From Bradyrhizobium nitroreducens (GTDB lineage Bacteria > Pseudomonadota > Alphaproteobacteria > Rhizobiales > Xanthobacteraceae), in the NCBI RefSeq assembly GCF_002776695.1, contig NZ_LFJC01000003.1, forward strand, positions 6,491,974-6,555,973: 64,000 nucleotides of DNA, read 5' to 3'. Positions 52,059 through 61,330 of the stretch are shown here, one piece after another. Each line of letters starts with the position of its first letter. Position 1 is the stretch's first letter. The translations under genes and the position numbers were made by a program. The notes under the pieces were generated by a model. That model was not told the DNA's origin, ran no database searches, and worked only from the letters and a program-made list of their open reading frames with translations.

Positions 52059-53618
52059 TTACCACCAGTTCCGCTGCATCGGCTGCGTCGATTGATAATA
52101 CTGGTACTGGCCACGCTGCCGGCGCGGATTGGCCGGCTGTACGTAGGGATCGCGCTGCTGGAAGAAGAAGCCGAAGCCGTTGCCGCCATTGTCCCAGCCG
52201 TCATCGCTGGCGATCATGGCAGGCGCGGTCGGCTTGCGGGTGATGAATCCGCCTTGCGGCTGGTCGCTCAGCACCGCGACGAACTCGGTGCGGTAATTGG
52301 TCTCGGCGCTCAGCGGCTCGTCCGAGATGATGATCGAGGAGCGCGGCAATGCGGTCGGCCCGATGCGATCCCACACGTCCTGCGGGATGGTGATGCGGTC
52401 GAGGGCATTGCGGGCCTCGTCGCCGTTTTCGATCGTGACCACGCTCCAGCGCAGGCCCGTGTCGGTCTTCGCCATCGCCGTGAAGATATGGGTGCCGAGC
52501 GGCTGCTCGGGATTGCGGATGGTGACGGGGACCTCGATGCTGGTGTCGAACACCTCGCCGCCGCCATCGGGGGCCGGCTTGTGCGTGTTTCGCCGCACAT
52601 AGAGCTTCTGCGTCGAGCGGCTGATATAGACCGAGACCGGCTCGCCCGCGAGCTTTGCGTCGGTTGCGGCCTTGACGGCATCGGCCTTCCTGGCCGCAGC
52701 GGCCTTGGCGGCATCCTTCGTCGCGGCGACGGCATCGCGCTTCGGCTGGGCTGCGGCCTTGGCGGCGTCGAGCTGCGTCGCCGCGTCGGCGGCCTTGGTC
52801 GTTGTCTTCTGCTTCAGCTCCTCGGCCTTGGCGCGGGCCTGATCCGTCTTGGCGTTGGCGAGCGTCTTGTCCGCGAAGGCGAGCTCGGCGTCAGCGCGGG
52901 CCTTCTGCTGCTCCAGCTTGCGCAGCAAAGCAGGAAGCGAGGAAGCTTCTTTCGCGGCGACGGAAGCAGCCTTCTTGGCCTCGTCGGCAGCCCTCGTCGC
53001 CTCCTCGGCCTCGGCGGAGAGCTTGTCCGCCCGGCTCGGGGCCGCCGCGATGGCTTCCGGCTTCGGTACGAACAGCGAGGGATGAGATATCTCGGTCGGG
53101 ACCGAGTCGTGGGGCGAGATGATCACACGCATCCCGATATAGGTCTTGTCGAACAGGTTCTCGGCGAAGCCGAACGGCATGCGCACGCAGCCATGCGAGG
53201 CGGCGTAGCCCGGCAGCGGTCCGCCATGCAGCGCGATGCCGTTCCAGGTGATGCGCTGCATGTTCGGCATCCAGGCATCGTCATACATGGTCGAGCGGTG
53301 GTCCTTGTCCTTCTCGACGATGGCGAAGACGCCCGCCGGCGTCTCGCGTCCCGTGGTGCCGGTGGACACCGGCGCGCGCAGGATCCAGCCCTCGGAATCG
53401 TAGAAAGTGACCTGCTGGCTCTTGATCGAGACGATCGCCATGATCGGCTGGCCGGCCTGGCGCGGGGCCACCGCCTCCGCCGGCTGGCGCGCCTGCTTGG
53501 CCGCACCGGCCGGGGTGAGCGCGGCAAAGGCGACCATCGCCGCCAACGTCACAAGTCCGGGAGGGCCCCAACGCCGCATCGCACCGGTGAATTGCGCCGT
53601 CGTCAGTCGGTCTTTCAT
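52059..53618 (-). CDS. L,D-transpeptidase (YkuD) with coiled-coil region and second, degenerate YkuD-like domain
   Basis: After a signal-anchor (about residues 20-40) comes an intact YkuD domain: TPAGVF, HGGPLPGYAASHGCVRMP with His131, His142 and nucleophile Cys144. An Ala/Lys-rich coiled coil follows (about 200-335). The C-terminal part (SVYISRSTQKLYVRRN, IEVPVTIRNPEQPLGTHIFTA) repeats YkuD-like strand patterns without the H-x-x-x-x-SHGC motif. It probably cross-links peptidoglycan or anchors proteins to it. The start at 53618 (MKDRLTT) is preferred to 53657. Confidence 0.87.
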   Translation of the reverse strand: MKDRLTTAQFTGAMRRWGPPGLVTLAAMVAFAALTPAGAAKQARQPAEAVAPRQAGQPIMAIVSIKSQQVTFYDSEGWILRAPVSTGTTGRETPAGVFAIVEKDKDHRSTMYDDAWMPNMQRITWNGIALHGGPLPGYAASHGCVRMPFGFAENLFDKTYIGMRVIISPHDSVPTEISHPSLFVPKPEAIAAAPSRADKLSAEAEEATRAADEAKKAASVAAKEASSLPALLRKLEQQKARADAELAFADKTLANAKTDQARAKAEELKQKTTTKAADAATQLDAAKAAAQPKRDAVAATKDAAKAAAARKADAVKAATDAKLAGEPVSVYISRSTQKLYVRRNTHKPAPDGGGEVFDTSIEVPVTIRNPEQPLGTHIFTAMAKTDTGLRWSVVTIENGDEARNALDRITIPQDVWDRIGPTALPRSSIIISDEPLSAETNYRTEFVAVLSDQPQGGFITRKPTAPAMIASDDGWDNGGNGFGFFFQQRDPYVQPANPRRQRGQYQYYQSTQPMQRNWW

Positions 53619-53993
53619 GCCATACCCCGGTTGCCAGTCCGTGCTTGCGTCGATCATCGGTCAGATTGCAATTTTTGGATTAAGAAATCGCAGCCGCCAT
53701 CCGTTCCGTATCCAACGCCATACGGCCTCTTCCAGCGGCAAATCTCTCATATACGACGGCCCGCGCGGGCGAAAGGGCGGCTTGGGGCCGAGACTGGCCT
53801 GAAGCTGGTGGTCCATCGCTGCGGCAGAATGTCCGCCGTGGCGACGACAAAATCCCGAATATCCGTCCCCATGTCCGAGCCGAGCGGCCCAGAGACCACA
53901 ATCCGGTCACAGATCGTTCACCTCCCGCTTGACGGCTTTACACCGCGCCAGCGTCTTGGCGCCGACCGACAAGCTTTGGCTGAAAAAGCCGGC

Positions 53994-54098
53994 TAGAGCA
54001 TTTTCGGTTCTGATTGAATCAGAACCAAGCTCTAGATTCTTGTTTTGACGCGTTTTCTTCACGCGAACCGGTGTCCACTTCGCTCGAAAACGCTCTAA
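53994..54098. repeat. Rhizobiales palindromic element (TAGAGCATTTTCGG type)
   Basis: The element runs from TAGAGCATTTTCGG through GATTGAATCAGAACC to GAAAACGCTCTAA, with inner inverted repeats (GGTTCTGATT/AATCAGAACC) and terminal inverted repeats. The rest of the 530-base gap between 53618 and 54149 holds no convincing gene; a 55-codon frame at 53829-53996 has no ribosome site I trust. Confidence 0.7.
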
Positions 54099-54148
54099 GC
54101 GCCCAGCGCGTCTCTGCTGAATATTGGCCGGTGGGGCCAACTGGATGG

Positions 54149-55168
54149 TCACGGGCGAGCGGTTGAAGCCGAGGCTGCCTCACCAAAGGACACGAGCCGC
54201 AGCCGTTCCTCATCCCACAAGGTCAGACGCACGGTCCGCAAGCTCTGCAGCAGCGTGATCCGGCCGCGGCCGGCGAGTTGCGGATGATCCCGCAACACGT
54301 CGGGCAAGCGATAGCAGGGAATTCGACTGCACAAATGATGGATGTGGTGGACGCCGATATTGGCCGTGAACCATCGCAAGACAGCCGGCAATTGGTAGTG
54401 AGAGCTGCCGTACAGCGCGGCGTCGTGAAAATTCCAGGTCTCATCGTGGGACCAGTAGGTGTGCTCGAACTGGTGCTGGACGTAGAACAGCCAGACACCG
54501 ATCGACGCCGCCAGAACGACGATCGGCAGGTGCACCAGCAGAAACGGCCCATAGCCGACCAGCCGGATCATCGCGGCGACCAGAACGCCGATCGCGACGT
54601 TGGTGCCCATTGTGCTCAGCCAGGGCTTCCAGCCGCTCCGCATGATTCCGATCGGCAATCGATGCTTCAAGATGAACAGATATGTGGGCCCTACGCCAAA
54701 CATCACGATGGGATGCCGATACAAGCGATATAGTGTCCGACGCCATCGCGACTGCCCGCGAAACTCGCGCACGGTCAACGTATCGATGTCGCCCAGGCCT
54801 CTGTGATCGAGATTGCCGGAGTTCGCATGATGGCGGGCATGATTATGCCGCCAGTAATCGTATGGCGTCAGTGTCATCACGCCGATGGCTCGGCCGACCC
54901 AATCGTTCGCGACTCGGCCGCGGAAGAACGAGCCGTGCCCGCAATCGTGCTGGATCATGAAGAGCCGAACCAGCAAGCCTGCGGCAGGCACCTCGAGCAG
55001 CAGAGCAAGCCAATAGCCGTGGTCGAGAGCGACCCAGATCAGAGTCCAGATGACGCAGAGCGGCACCGCCGTGATCACCAGTTCGAGAACACCGCGCGCA
55101 CTGTCTGGCTTGCGATAGCGGGCGAGCAACTGCGCTGTTGCGCGGTTCTCCGGCGTTCCTTGAGTCAT
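54149..55168 (-). CDS. Membrane fatty acid desaturase
   Basis: The protein has the three histidine boxes of membrane desaturases: HDCGH, HNHARHH and HIHHL near the end, in correct order and spacing between four hydrophobic segments. It introduces double bonds in fatty acyl lipids or similar substrates using a di-iron centre. The start is uncertain: ATG at 55168 with GGGAG upstream is chosen, giving 339 residues; 55189 and a GTG at 55225 are alternatives. Confidence 0.88.
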   Translation of the reverse strand: MTQGTPENRATAQLLARYRKPDSARGVLELVITAVPLCVIWTLIWVALDHGYWLALLLEVPAAGLLVRLFMIQHDCGHGSFFRGRVANDWVGRAIGVMTLTPYDYWRHNHARHHANSGNLDHRGLGDIDTLTVREFRGQSRWRRTLYRLYRHPIVMFGVGPTYLFILKHRLPIGIMRSGWKPWLSTMGTNVAIGVLVAAMIRLVGYGPFLLVHLPIVVLAASIGVWLFYVQHQFEHTYWSHDETWNFHDAALYGSSHYQLPAVLRWFTANIGVHHIHHLCSRIPCYRLPDVLRDHPQLAGRGRITLLQSLRTVRLTLWDEERLRLVSFGEAASASTARP

Positions 55169-55543
55169 CTCTGGTCTGCTCCCGAACATGCCCGCCGAAG
55201 AACTACTGCTGTCGTCCACGGACACGTCCGGCGGCAGTTATCAGGTCGTGCCCCGCACAGGCTCATGTTGATCCGTGCGAGGATGTCCTGCTGAGCATTT
55301 GCTCACGCCGGAGCCGGCGTTGCCGCCGAGTTTGCCTGCCCCCATGACACACCGCGACTGAGTTGGGAAGGGCTGGGTCGAACGCTATCGAGGACCGGCC
55401 GGCGATTTTCCGGCAATGTGAGCAATATTGAACAGAGGCTGACAGGCGAGCGCGGCATGCTCACCGCGACGCAGCCGGCGAATCGGCTGTCTTTGCGGCG
55501 GCTTCGGCTCCAGCATGATCCGCCATATGGGCAGGACCTTCAT
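55169..55543. other. Intergenic stretch between desaturase and zinc-ribbon gene
   Basis: These 375 bases hold the divergent promoters of the two genes. The frame from 55418 joins the zinc-ribbon gene but shows no ribosome site at its own ATG. I see no further element. Confidence 0.4.
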
Positions 55544-55741
55544 ATGTCCGAGATTTATGCTCGTCCAGAACCGACGCTGATTCCGATACCCCGGCCACTC
55601 TGCCCGGCCTGTCAGAGCCGCATGCTGCTGGTCCACGTCGGGGCAAGTTGCGACGGTCCCAATCTGCGGATCTTCGAATGCTCCAATTGCGGGAACGTCC
55701 ACGAGATAACAGTGGACGATCCGAAGGGATCGGCCAAATAA
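55544..55741 (+). CDS. Small zinc-ribbon protein
   Basis: The 65-residue product (MSEIYARPEPTLIPIPRP) has CPAC and CSNC separated by about 25 residues, with R-M-L-L-V-H-V after the first pair and F-E-C at the second. It belongs to a widespread small family in Bradyrhizobium; a distantly similar protein is encoded at 58083-58331. The ATG at 55544 has AGGA upstream and is preferred to 55418. Function unknown. Confidence 0.72.
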   Translation: MSEIYARPEPTLIPIPRPLCPACQSRMLLVHVGASCDGPNLRIFECSNCGNVHEITVDDPKGSAK

Positions 55742-56052
55742 CAACGAAGGATAACGCCCGAGGAAGCGGCCCCAGCCCGGGGGTTACGAACCGAGGCCGC
55801 CATTCATCGGCTATGATGAGTGGGCACCATATCCGGTCGCCTTCACCAAGTTACCCCGGCGGGGTTCGTTCCCGTGGGCGCCTCACGATCAAGTGCGGAC
55901 CAATCCTTCAAAGCTGAGCAATTCTGCTCTGCAACAGACTCAGCCAGTCGATAGACTCTCGCCGTCTATCGGCCGCTTCCGGCCGGAGCGACAGGCCTGA
56001 TCGACAAATGGCGCGGCTGACGCCTCTGAAGGTCCGTCCAGGAGATATCAGC
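55742..56052. other. Intergenic stretch
   Basis: No gene or clear regulatory element is visible in these 311 bases apart from the ribosome site (AGGAG at about 56039) of the next gene. Confidence 0.4.
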
Positions 56053-56328
56053 TTGACCATCAGGACAACGCGGACCACCGTTTCATTCACCAATCCCTTC
56101 ATTCTTCAGGGACTGGAGGGCATTCAGCCTGCCGGCGAATATGTCGTCGTCACTGACGATGAGCAGATCGACGGGCTGTCGAGGATCGCCTATCGGCGCG
56201 TGGCCACCCTGTTTCAGACGCCTGCGATGTCTGCCTCGCAACTGCTGATCCAGTCCTTCTCGATCAGCCCAACGGAACTGGATGCCGCGCTCATGAAGGA
56301 CCGGCATCAGACGGTCGTGCGGCATTGA
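56053..56328 (+). CDS. Small conserved Bradyrhizobium-type protein (TIRTTRTTVSFTNPF)
   Basis: I read a TTG start at 56053 with AGGAG upstream, giving 91 residues that open TIRTTRTTVSFTNPFIL. The pattern of a TxTF-P-F-L start, GEYVVVTDDE and ISPTELDAAL is shared by many small hypothetical proteins of Bradyrhizobium, which supports this start over an ATG at 56008. Cytosolic; function unknown. Confidence 0.68.
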   Translation: MTIRTTRTTVSFTNPFILQGLEGIQPAGEYVVVTDDEQIDGLSRIAYRRVATLFQTPAMSASQLLIQSFSISPTELDAALMKDRHQTVVRH

Positions 56329-56483
56329 GCGCAGATAACCGTATGGCACGACGCCCGATCCCCCCGCCACAACGGCCTGGTCCGGATCACCCGCGGGCCC
56401 GAGGGCGGAAGCAGGATTTACCTGATGCGCCCGGCACCAGCCCTGTTAAGCTGAGGGTGCCTCCATCGGGTCTCCACCACGTC

Positions 56484-57161
56484 ATGCCAAAAGCGGCGAA
56501 AAGTGCGTTCGATCCCAAACTCTTCCTCGCCAAGGTCGGCGACGGCAAGGCCATATTGAAATTCGACAAGAACCAAGTCGTGTTTTCGCAGGGCGATGCC
56601 GCTGATGCCGTTTTCTACATCCAGAAGGGAAGGATCAAGGTCACCGTCGTCTCAGAGCAGGGCAAGGAAGCCGTGGTCGGGATCATGGAGCCCGGACAGT
56701 TCTTCGGAGAAGGCTGCCTGAACGGCCATCCCTTGCGGATTTCGACAACGGTGGCGATGGAACAATGTGTGGTCACATCCATCGCGAAACCTGCGATGCT
56801 TGCGACACTCAAGAGCGAACCGAAGTTCTCCGAGTTGTTCATGGAGTATCTGCTCAGCCGAAACAGTCGCATCGAAGAAGACCTGATCGACCAATTGTTC
56901 AATTCGAGCGAAAAGCGGCTGGCGCGGCTTCTCCTGCTGCTGGCAAACTTCGGCAAGGACGGCGCGCCCCAACCCATTACGGCGCAGGTCAGCCAGGAGA
57001 CGCTCGCCGAGATGATCGGGACGACCCGGTCCCGCGTCAGCTTCTTCATGAACAAGTTTCGCAAGCTCGGCTTCATCACCTACAACGGCAAGATCGAGGT
57101 TCACAGTTCCCTCCTGACCGCGGTCTTGTATGACAAGCCTGAGATCGTGAGGGACGACTGA
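56484..57161 (+). CDS. Crp/Fnr-family transcriptional regulator
   Basis: The 225-residue protein has a cNMP-binding beta-roll (VVFSQGDAADAVFYIQKGRIKVTV, GQFFGEGCLNG) and a Crp-type winged helix (QVSQETLAEMIGTTRSRVSFFMNKFRKLGFI). No Fnr-type Cys cluster is seen. With three nucleotide cyclases in the window a cAMP-responsive role is plausible. The ATG at 56484 is preferred; an upstream ATG at 56325 has no support. Confidence 0.88.
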   Translation: MPKAAKSAFDPKLFLAKVGDGKAILKFDKNQVVFSQGDAADAVFYIQKGRIKVTVVSEQGKEAVVGIMEPGQFFGEGCLNGHPLRISTTVAMEQCVVTSIAKPAMLATLKSEPKFSELFMEYLLSRNSRIEEDLIDQLFNSSEKRLARLLLLLANFGKDGAPQPITAQVSQETLAEMIGTTRSRVSFFMNKFRKLGFITYNGKIEVHSSLLTAVLYDKPEIVRDD

Positions 57162-57216
57162 GACGGTTGGGCAGAGATGCCTCCGGCCGTCTCCTGCAAC
57201 GACGTGAAAGCTCCCC

Positions 57217-57444
57217 ATGAAAAAGCCGACCAACCAACTCGACGAGATCGAGCCGAGAGCCATTCAAAGGGCTGACATAGCACCAGCCGATGGCTTCTCG
57301 CTCGTGGTCGATGGCCACTTCAAGACCCATTACGGCAGCGAAACGGCTGCCCGAGAAGCCGGCGCCGAACTGCTCGGCAGGTTTCCGATGTTGCAAATCC
57401 TGATCTACGACGCAGCGAGCCGGACGCGGTCGCCGCTGCAATAG
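57217..57444 (+). CDS. Small conserved Bradyrhizobium-type protein
   Basis: This 75-residue product contains FSLVVDGHFKTHYGSETAAREAGAELLGRFPMLQILIYDA, a compact alpha/beta unit found in many short rhizobial proteins. It starts 55 bases after the Crp/Fnr gene and may be co-transcribed. Function unknown. Confidence 0.7.
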   Translation: MKKPTNQLDEIEPRAIQRADIAPADGFSLVVDGHFKTHYGSETAAREAGAELLGRFPMLQILIYDAASRTRSPLQ

Positions 57445-57523
57445 ATTTTGGAGGCGACAAGGCTCGCATCGCGCGTCGTTGCGAGCCCGCGCAAAGTATT
57501 CGTGAAGCTCAGGGAATGCGCGA

Positions 57524-57874
57524 TCAGCCTCTCTTGGGACGATTCTCGGGACGAGCGGACGGGCTGTCGGAGATGATGCGGCGCAGACGTATGGCTTCCC
57601 TGAAGCTGTCAGATGTTTGCCTTTGCGGCACGGGATGACTCTCGGGTTCGTCGGGTTCCGGCGCCCCCTGGACAGAGAGCAGTTCTTCGCTGTCGCGATC
57701 AAGACGCTTGTCAGAACCTGACGCGTCGAGCGTATGGCCGACCAACTCGCCCGAGAGACGATAGATATTGTTACCCCTGAGATCGTAGACCTTCTTGCCC
57801 GCGAGGTCGAAGATCGACGTGCCCCTCAGCACGCCGGCGCGAATCCCCCTGTTGTTGAATATGTATCCGCTCAC
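57524..57874 (-). CDS. Hypothetical protein with beta-solenoid-like N-terminal repeats
   Basis: The N-terminal 50 residues read as short repeats (IFNNRGIRAGVLRG, IFDLAGKKVYDLRG, NNIYRLSGELVG), about 14-15 residues each, suggestive of beta-hairpin repeats. The C-terminal half is charged and probably disordered. The family is common in Bradyrhizobium but unassigned. Confidence 0.65.
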   Translation of the reverse strand: MSGYIFNNRGIRAGVLRGTSIFDLAGKKVYDLRGNNIYRLSGELVGHTLDASGSDKRLDRDSEELLSVQGAPEPDEPESHPVPQRQTSDSFREAIRLRRIISDSPSARPENRPKRG

Positions 57875-57921
57875 GACTCACCTTCCATCGACGGCCCCTT
57901 TGGTGGCGCGCCGCCGATCGC

Positions 57922-58068
57922 CTATCGGATCGCAACCTCGACTTTCGCCTCTTCCTCGGCGAGACGCTTCAGGAGCCATTGCCGTCGGCCGTCGTCTTTG
58001 ACCAGATCGATTTGCCTCCTGAAGATCTTCAGGTTTTCGCGGCGGATGAATTCTTCCAGACCCTCCAT
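57922..58068 (-). CDS. 48-residue helical protein (FIRRENLKIFRRQID type)
   Basis: The product MEGLEEFIRRENLKIFRRQI... is a single charged helix pair ending in LLKRLAEEEAKVEVAIR. Short proteins with an N-IKHF and LLAEE-AK pattern are frequent in Bradyrhizobium. The start at 58068 is chosen by that similarity; the frame opens further to 58188. Confidence 0.55.
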   Translation of the reverse strand: MEGLEEFIRRENLKIFRRQIDLVKDDGRRQWLLKRLAEEEAKVEVAIR

Positions 58069-58082
58069 CGAGGCGCACCCGC

Positions 58083-58331
58083 TCAGGTCGGAGGCCTCAG
58101 ATCGTGACTGGCGAGCCAGAACGCCGCGGGAGATTTCATCGGATCGATTCCGATCGTGGCAGTGTGGACGAGATGACGGCAGGCGCATGCGAACGTTCCG
58201 ATCTCAAACGCGCATGGGTCGGGAATCCTCGCCAGATTCATGCGCCCTCCGCACGTGGGACAGCGCGGCCGTTGGTCTGGTGCGAGTGACAGACCAGATG
58301 AGCGGACATGTTGCGAATGCATGCGATGCAC
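58083..58331 (-). CDS. Small zinc-ribbon protein
   Basis: The 82-residue product has CPTCGGRMNLARIPDP and FACACRH, a CxxC...CxC arrangement and the IPDP-x-x-FEIGTF pattern of a common rhizobial family. The second metal pair is C-A-C rather than CxxC, so metal binding may differ. It lies 14 bases upstream of the 48-residue gene in the same direction. Confidence 0.68.
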   Translation of the reverse strand: MHRMHSQHVRSSGLSLAPDQRPRCPTCGGRMNLARIPDPCAFEIGTFACACRHLVHTATIGIDPMKSPAAFWLASHDLRPPT

Positions 58332-58506
58332 CCTCGAGATCAGGCGGAAGCGTTACTGCACTCCCAGTCACCGACAGATGCCGACAACGGGCGGTGATGC
58401 AGCCACGATGGGCCGCCGCGGCCGAAGTTGCTGGTCAATATTGCTCGCCCGAGCAAATACCCACCCGTCCGGAAGGCGGTACCGGCTGAGCGCTTTCACA
58501 CGGCGG

Positions 58507-59943
58507 CTAGACGCCCAGCGCCTTGCGGTTGAAGCCCCGCAGGAAACGCAGCGACAGCGTCCGGACATTGGCGACGTTGAGGAGCCAGGCGGTCGCGACA
58601 TAGGCAAGGCCGCCGGCGAGACTGACGATGATGAGGGCGACGAAGCCGGTGCCGCCGACCTGCGAACGCGCAACCAGAATGGCGGCCGCCATCCCCGCGG
58701 CCGAAACGGCAACCCCGGCAAGCCGGTTGACGTCGAACGGCACGGGATGAGCGCGGCGCATCAGGACGACGGCGACGACGAAACCGATCGCCTCGGTCGC
58801 CAGCGTTGCCAGCGCCGCCCCAAAGATGCCGTAGCCGGCGACCAGCGCGACCATCAGGACCACGCTGACGACCAGCGTGGCGAAGGATTGCGCCGCCAGC
58901 ATGAAGGGACGCTCGGCCAACTGGAAGCTGATCTGCACGTAGAACTGATTGGCGATGCCGAAGAACCGGGCGAGCACCAGGGTCGGCAGCAGTGCCGACA
59001 CGCCGGCGCGGAAGTCGACGCCGACGAGCGTGCCGGCGACCTGATCCGCCGCAAGCGCGAGCCAGACCGCCACGGGCGTAACGACGACGAGCAGTAGTTC
59101 GAGGCTCTCGGTCAGCCGCTCCCGCGTCGTCTCCCTGTTATTCTCGGACAAGGACCGGAACACCAGCGGCACGGTGGCCGCGGCGACGCTGGATGCGATC
59201 ATGACCATGAACTGGCGCGGCAGGTCGGCGGCGACGCCAAAGATGCCGGCAGCGTCCTTGCCGAGCAGGTACGCGACGATGAGCCGGTCGCAGGCGGAAT
59301 AGACCGCAACGGAGAGCCCGGCCAGCGTCAGCGGCAGGCCGTAGCGCGCCAGCTGCATGAACTGGCTGCGCTGGAAGCGTGCGATCCTGCTGCGGTCGCC
59401 GACCAGATTCAGGATGATCCCGGTGAGCGACCCCAGGCCGAACGCCGCGAGCAGCCCCAATCCACCCCAGCCGAGCCAGATGCCGACGAGGCCAAATCCG
59501 ACGCTGGACACGCTGCGCACGATCGAGATCGCGGCAAACCGGTAGGGACGCAATTTGGCGCGCTCGAACTCCTGGCCGACATCGACGGCATTGGCCATGA
59601 TCGCGACGAACATGCTGGCGAGCAGCAGCTCGACACTGACGTCGCTGCGGAACAGGAAGACCAGCGGCGTGGTGGCGCAGAGCACCGCGACGGTCAGGCC
59701 GAAGGCAACCATTGCCGTGCCGCGAAAATCGACCTCGGCCGACATCGCCTGATAGCGCGACACCGACAGCTTGATCCAGGCGAAGAAGATCGCGCCCAGG
59801 ATGCCGGCAAGGCTGATGCCGACGACGTAGATGCCGTACTCCGCCGGCGTCAGCAGCCGCGTATAGGCCGTGACGGCAAAGAAGCCCACCGCCGCGGGCA
59901 GGATGTAGGCGATCAGATAGATCGAGAAATGGCGGTTCAGCAT
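58507..59943 (-). CDS. Polysaccharide flippase (Wzx/MATE-like)
   Basis: The 478-residue integral membrane protein has about 12-14 hydrophobic segments in the oligosaccharide flippase pattern (opening YLIAYILPAAVGFFAVTAYTRLLTPAEYGIYVVG). It would move lipid-linked glycans across the inner membrane. The neighbouring GH10 enzyme and DUF6492 protein suggest a surface polysaccharide locus. Confidence 0.87.
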   Translation of the reverse strand: MLNRHFSIYLIAYILPAAVGFFAVTAYTRLLTPAEYGIYVVGISLAGILGAIFFAWIKLSVSRYQAMSAEVDFRGTAMVAFGLTVAVLCATTPLVFLFRSDVSVELLLASMFVAIMANAVDVGQEFERAKLRPYRFAAISIVRSVSSVGFGLVGIWLGWGGLGLLAAFGLGSLTGIILNLVGDRSRIARFQRSQFMQLARYGLPLTLAGLSVAVYSACDRLIVAYLLGKDAAGIFGVAADLPRQFMVMIASSVAAATVPLVFRSLSENNRETTRERLTESLELLLVVVTPVAVWLALAADQVAGTLVGVDFRAGVSALLPTLVLARFFGIANQFYVQISFQLAERPFMLAAQSFATLVVSVVLMVALVAGYGIFGAALATLATEAIGFVVAVVLMRRAHPVPFDVNRLAGVAVSAAGMAAAILVARSQVGGTGFVALIIVSLAGGLAYVATAWLLNVANVRTLSLRFLRGFNRKALGV

Positions 59944-60252
59944 GCGAGCACGGGACCAGCAGCGGTCTTGCGAGTATGACGGCCGTTAATCAATGGGACC
60001 TTGGGCGGGGCGGACGAACTGCGCCGCAGCATCGCGCAAGAGTGTCACATAAGTCTGCAGATCGGGCGGCGAATGGCGCTTGGCAGCCGCTTTCGCGCGT
60101 TAGCGTTAAATTTGCCCTTCCGCGAACGGCAAGGCGCGGTCACGGAATGAAACCATGACTTGCAGACGGCGGAGGTTAACCCAAGACCACGAAACCCCGG
60201 CGGCGCGAGGCGACGCTTGGTACGATGATGCGTTGGCTCGAAAAGGACTGCC
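59944..60252. other. Divergent promoter region of flippase and GH10 genes
   Basis: These 309 bases separate two divergent genes. I see no clear palindrome or small gene; short GC-rich inverted pairs are present but not distinctive. Confidence 0.4.
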
Positions 60253-61320
60253 GTGACCAGGCTCGATAGACGCGAATTCCTTCTTGGCGGCGCCGCGGCC
60301 CTCGCGGTGGGCGCTTCTGCGTCGGCAGCACCGGCCTCGAAGATCGCCCAGCGCCGTCCGGGTTTCGGCGCAGCCGCCACGCTCTGGGACCTGCAGGCCG
60401 ACCCGCGGCTCGGCGAAGCCATCAGCACCTATTGCACCCAGGTGGTGCCGGTGCTCGAGCTGAAATGGCCGATGCTGCGGCCGAATGCGCACACGTTCAA
60501 TTTCGAGCGCGCCGACGCGATCCTGGATTTCGCGCGTGACAACGACCTGACGATGCGCGGCCACGCGCTCGCCTGGTATCACGACATTCCCGACTGGACC
60601 AAGCAGATCAAGGACACCCGCGGCGTCGAGCGCGCTTATGTCGACCACATCGGCACCGTCGTCTCCTACTACAAGGACAAGCTGACCTCCTGGGACGTCG
60701 TCAACGAGCCGATCCCGGACAATCCCCGCAGCCCGAAGGACCGGCGCGACACGTTCTGGACGCAGCATCTGGGCCAGAGCTGGATTCCGCTGGCCTTCCG
60801 CACGGCGGCCGCGGCCGATCCCTTCGTCAAGCTCGCGATCAACGAATATGACATCGAGTCCGCCAAGGACTCGTTCATTGCCAAGCGCGCGGCCTATCGA
60901 AACCTGATCATGGACCTGCTCGACCAGGGCGTCCCGCTGCACGCCGTCGGCTTGCAATCGCATCTGCATGCCGAGCTCGAGATCGACACGCATGGCCTCG
61001 CCGAATTCGTCACCGAGCTGCGCTCGTGGGGACTCGAGGTGTACGTGACCGAGCTCGACGTCGACGACCAGAAGCTGAGCGGAACTCCGGCGCAGCGCGA
61101 CGCCATCGTCGCCAAGCGCGTCGACGATCTCCTGACCGCGATCTCGACCAGCGGCCCGGTGCGCTCGATCCTGACCTGGGGCCTCTCGGATCGCTACAGC
61201 TGGATCAACGGCACCTTCGCCCGCGCCGACAAGCAGCCGAACCGCCCGCTGCCGCTCGACGGCGAGTTCAAGCCGAAACCGTTCCTGGACGTGATCAGCA
61301 AGTTTACGAAAGACGCGTGA
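60253..61320 (+). CDS. GH10 endo-1,4-beta-xylanase, Tat-exported
   Basis: The 355-residue protein begins with a twin-arginine signal (RREFLLGGAAALAVG) and has the complete GH10 pattern: HALAWYH, acid/base Glu152 in WDVVNEP and nucleophile Glu267 in VTELDV. It is expected to cleave beta-1,4-linked xylan or a related polysaccharide outside the cytoplasm. The start is a GTG at 60253 with AAAGGA upstream. It may trim plant polysaccharide or the cell's own exopolysaccharide. Confidence 0.92.
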   Translation: MTRLDRREFLLGGAAALAVGASASAAPASKIAQRRPGFGAAATLWDLQADPRLGEAISTYCTQVVPVLELKWPMLRPNAHTFNFERADAILDFARDNDLTMRGHALAWYHDIPDWTKQIKDTRGVERAYVDHIGTVVSYYKDKLTSWDVVNEPIPDNPRSPKDRRDTFWTQHLGQSWIPLAFRTAAAADPFVKLAINEYDIESAKDSFIAKRAAYRNLIMDLLDQGVPLHAVGLQSHLHAELEIDTHGLAEFVTELRSWGLEVYVTELDVDDQKLSGTPAQRDAIVAKRVDDLLTAISTSGPVRSILTWGLSDRYSWINGTFARADKQPNRPLPLDGEFKPKPFLDVISKFTKDA

Positions 61321-61330
61321 AGGCGCGAGC

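Noticed and set aside
53829..53996. 55-codon frame before the palindromic element
   Set aside because: It has no credible ribosome site or conserved pattern and runs into the repeat.
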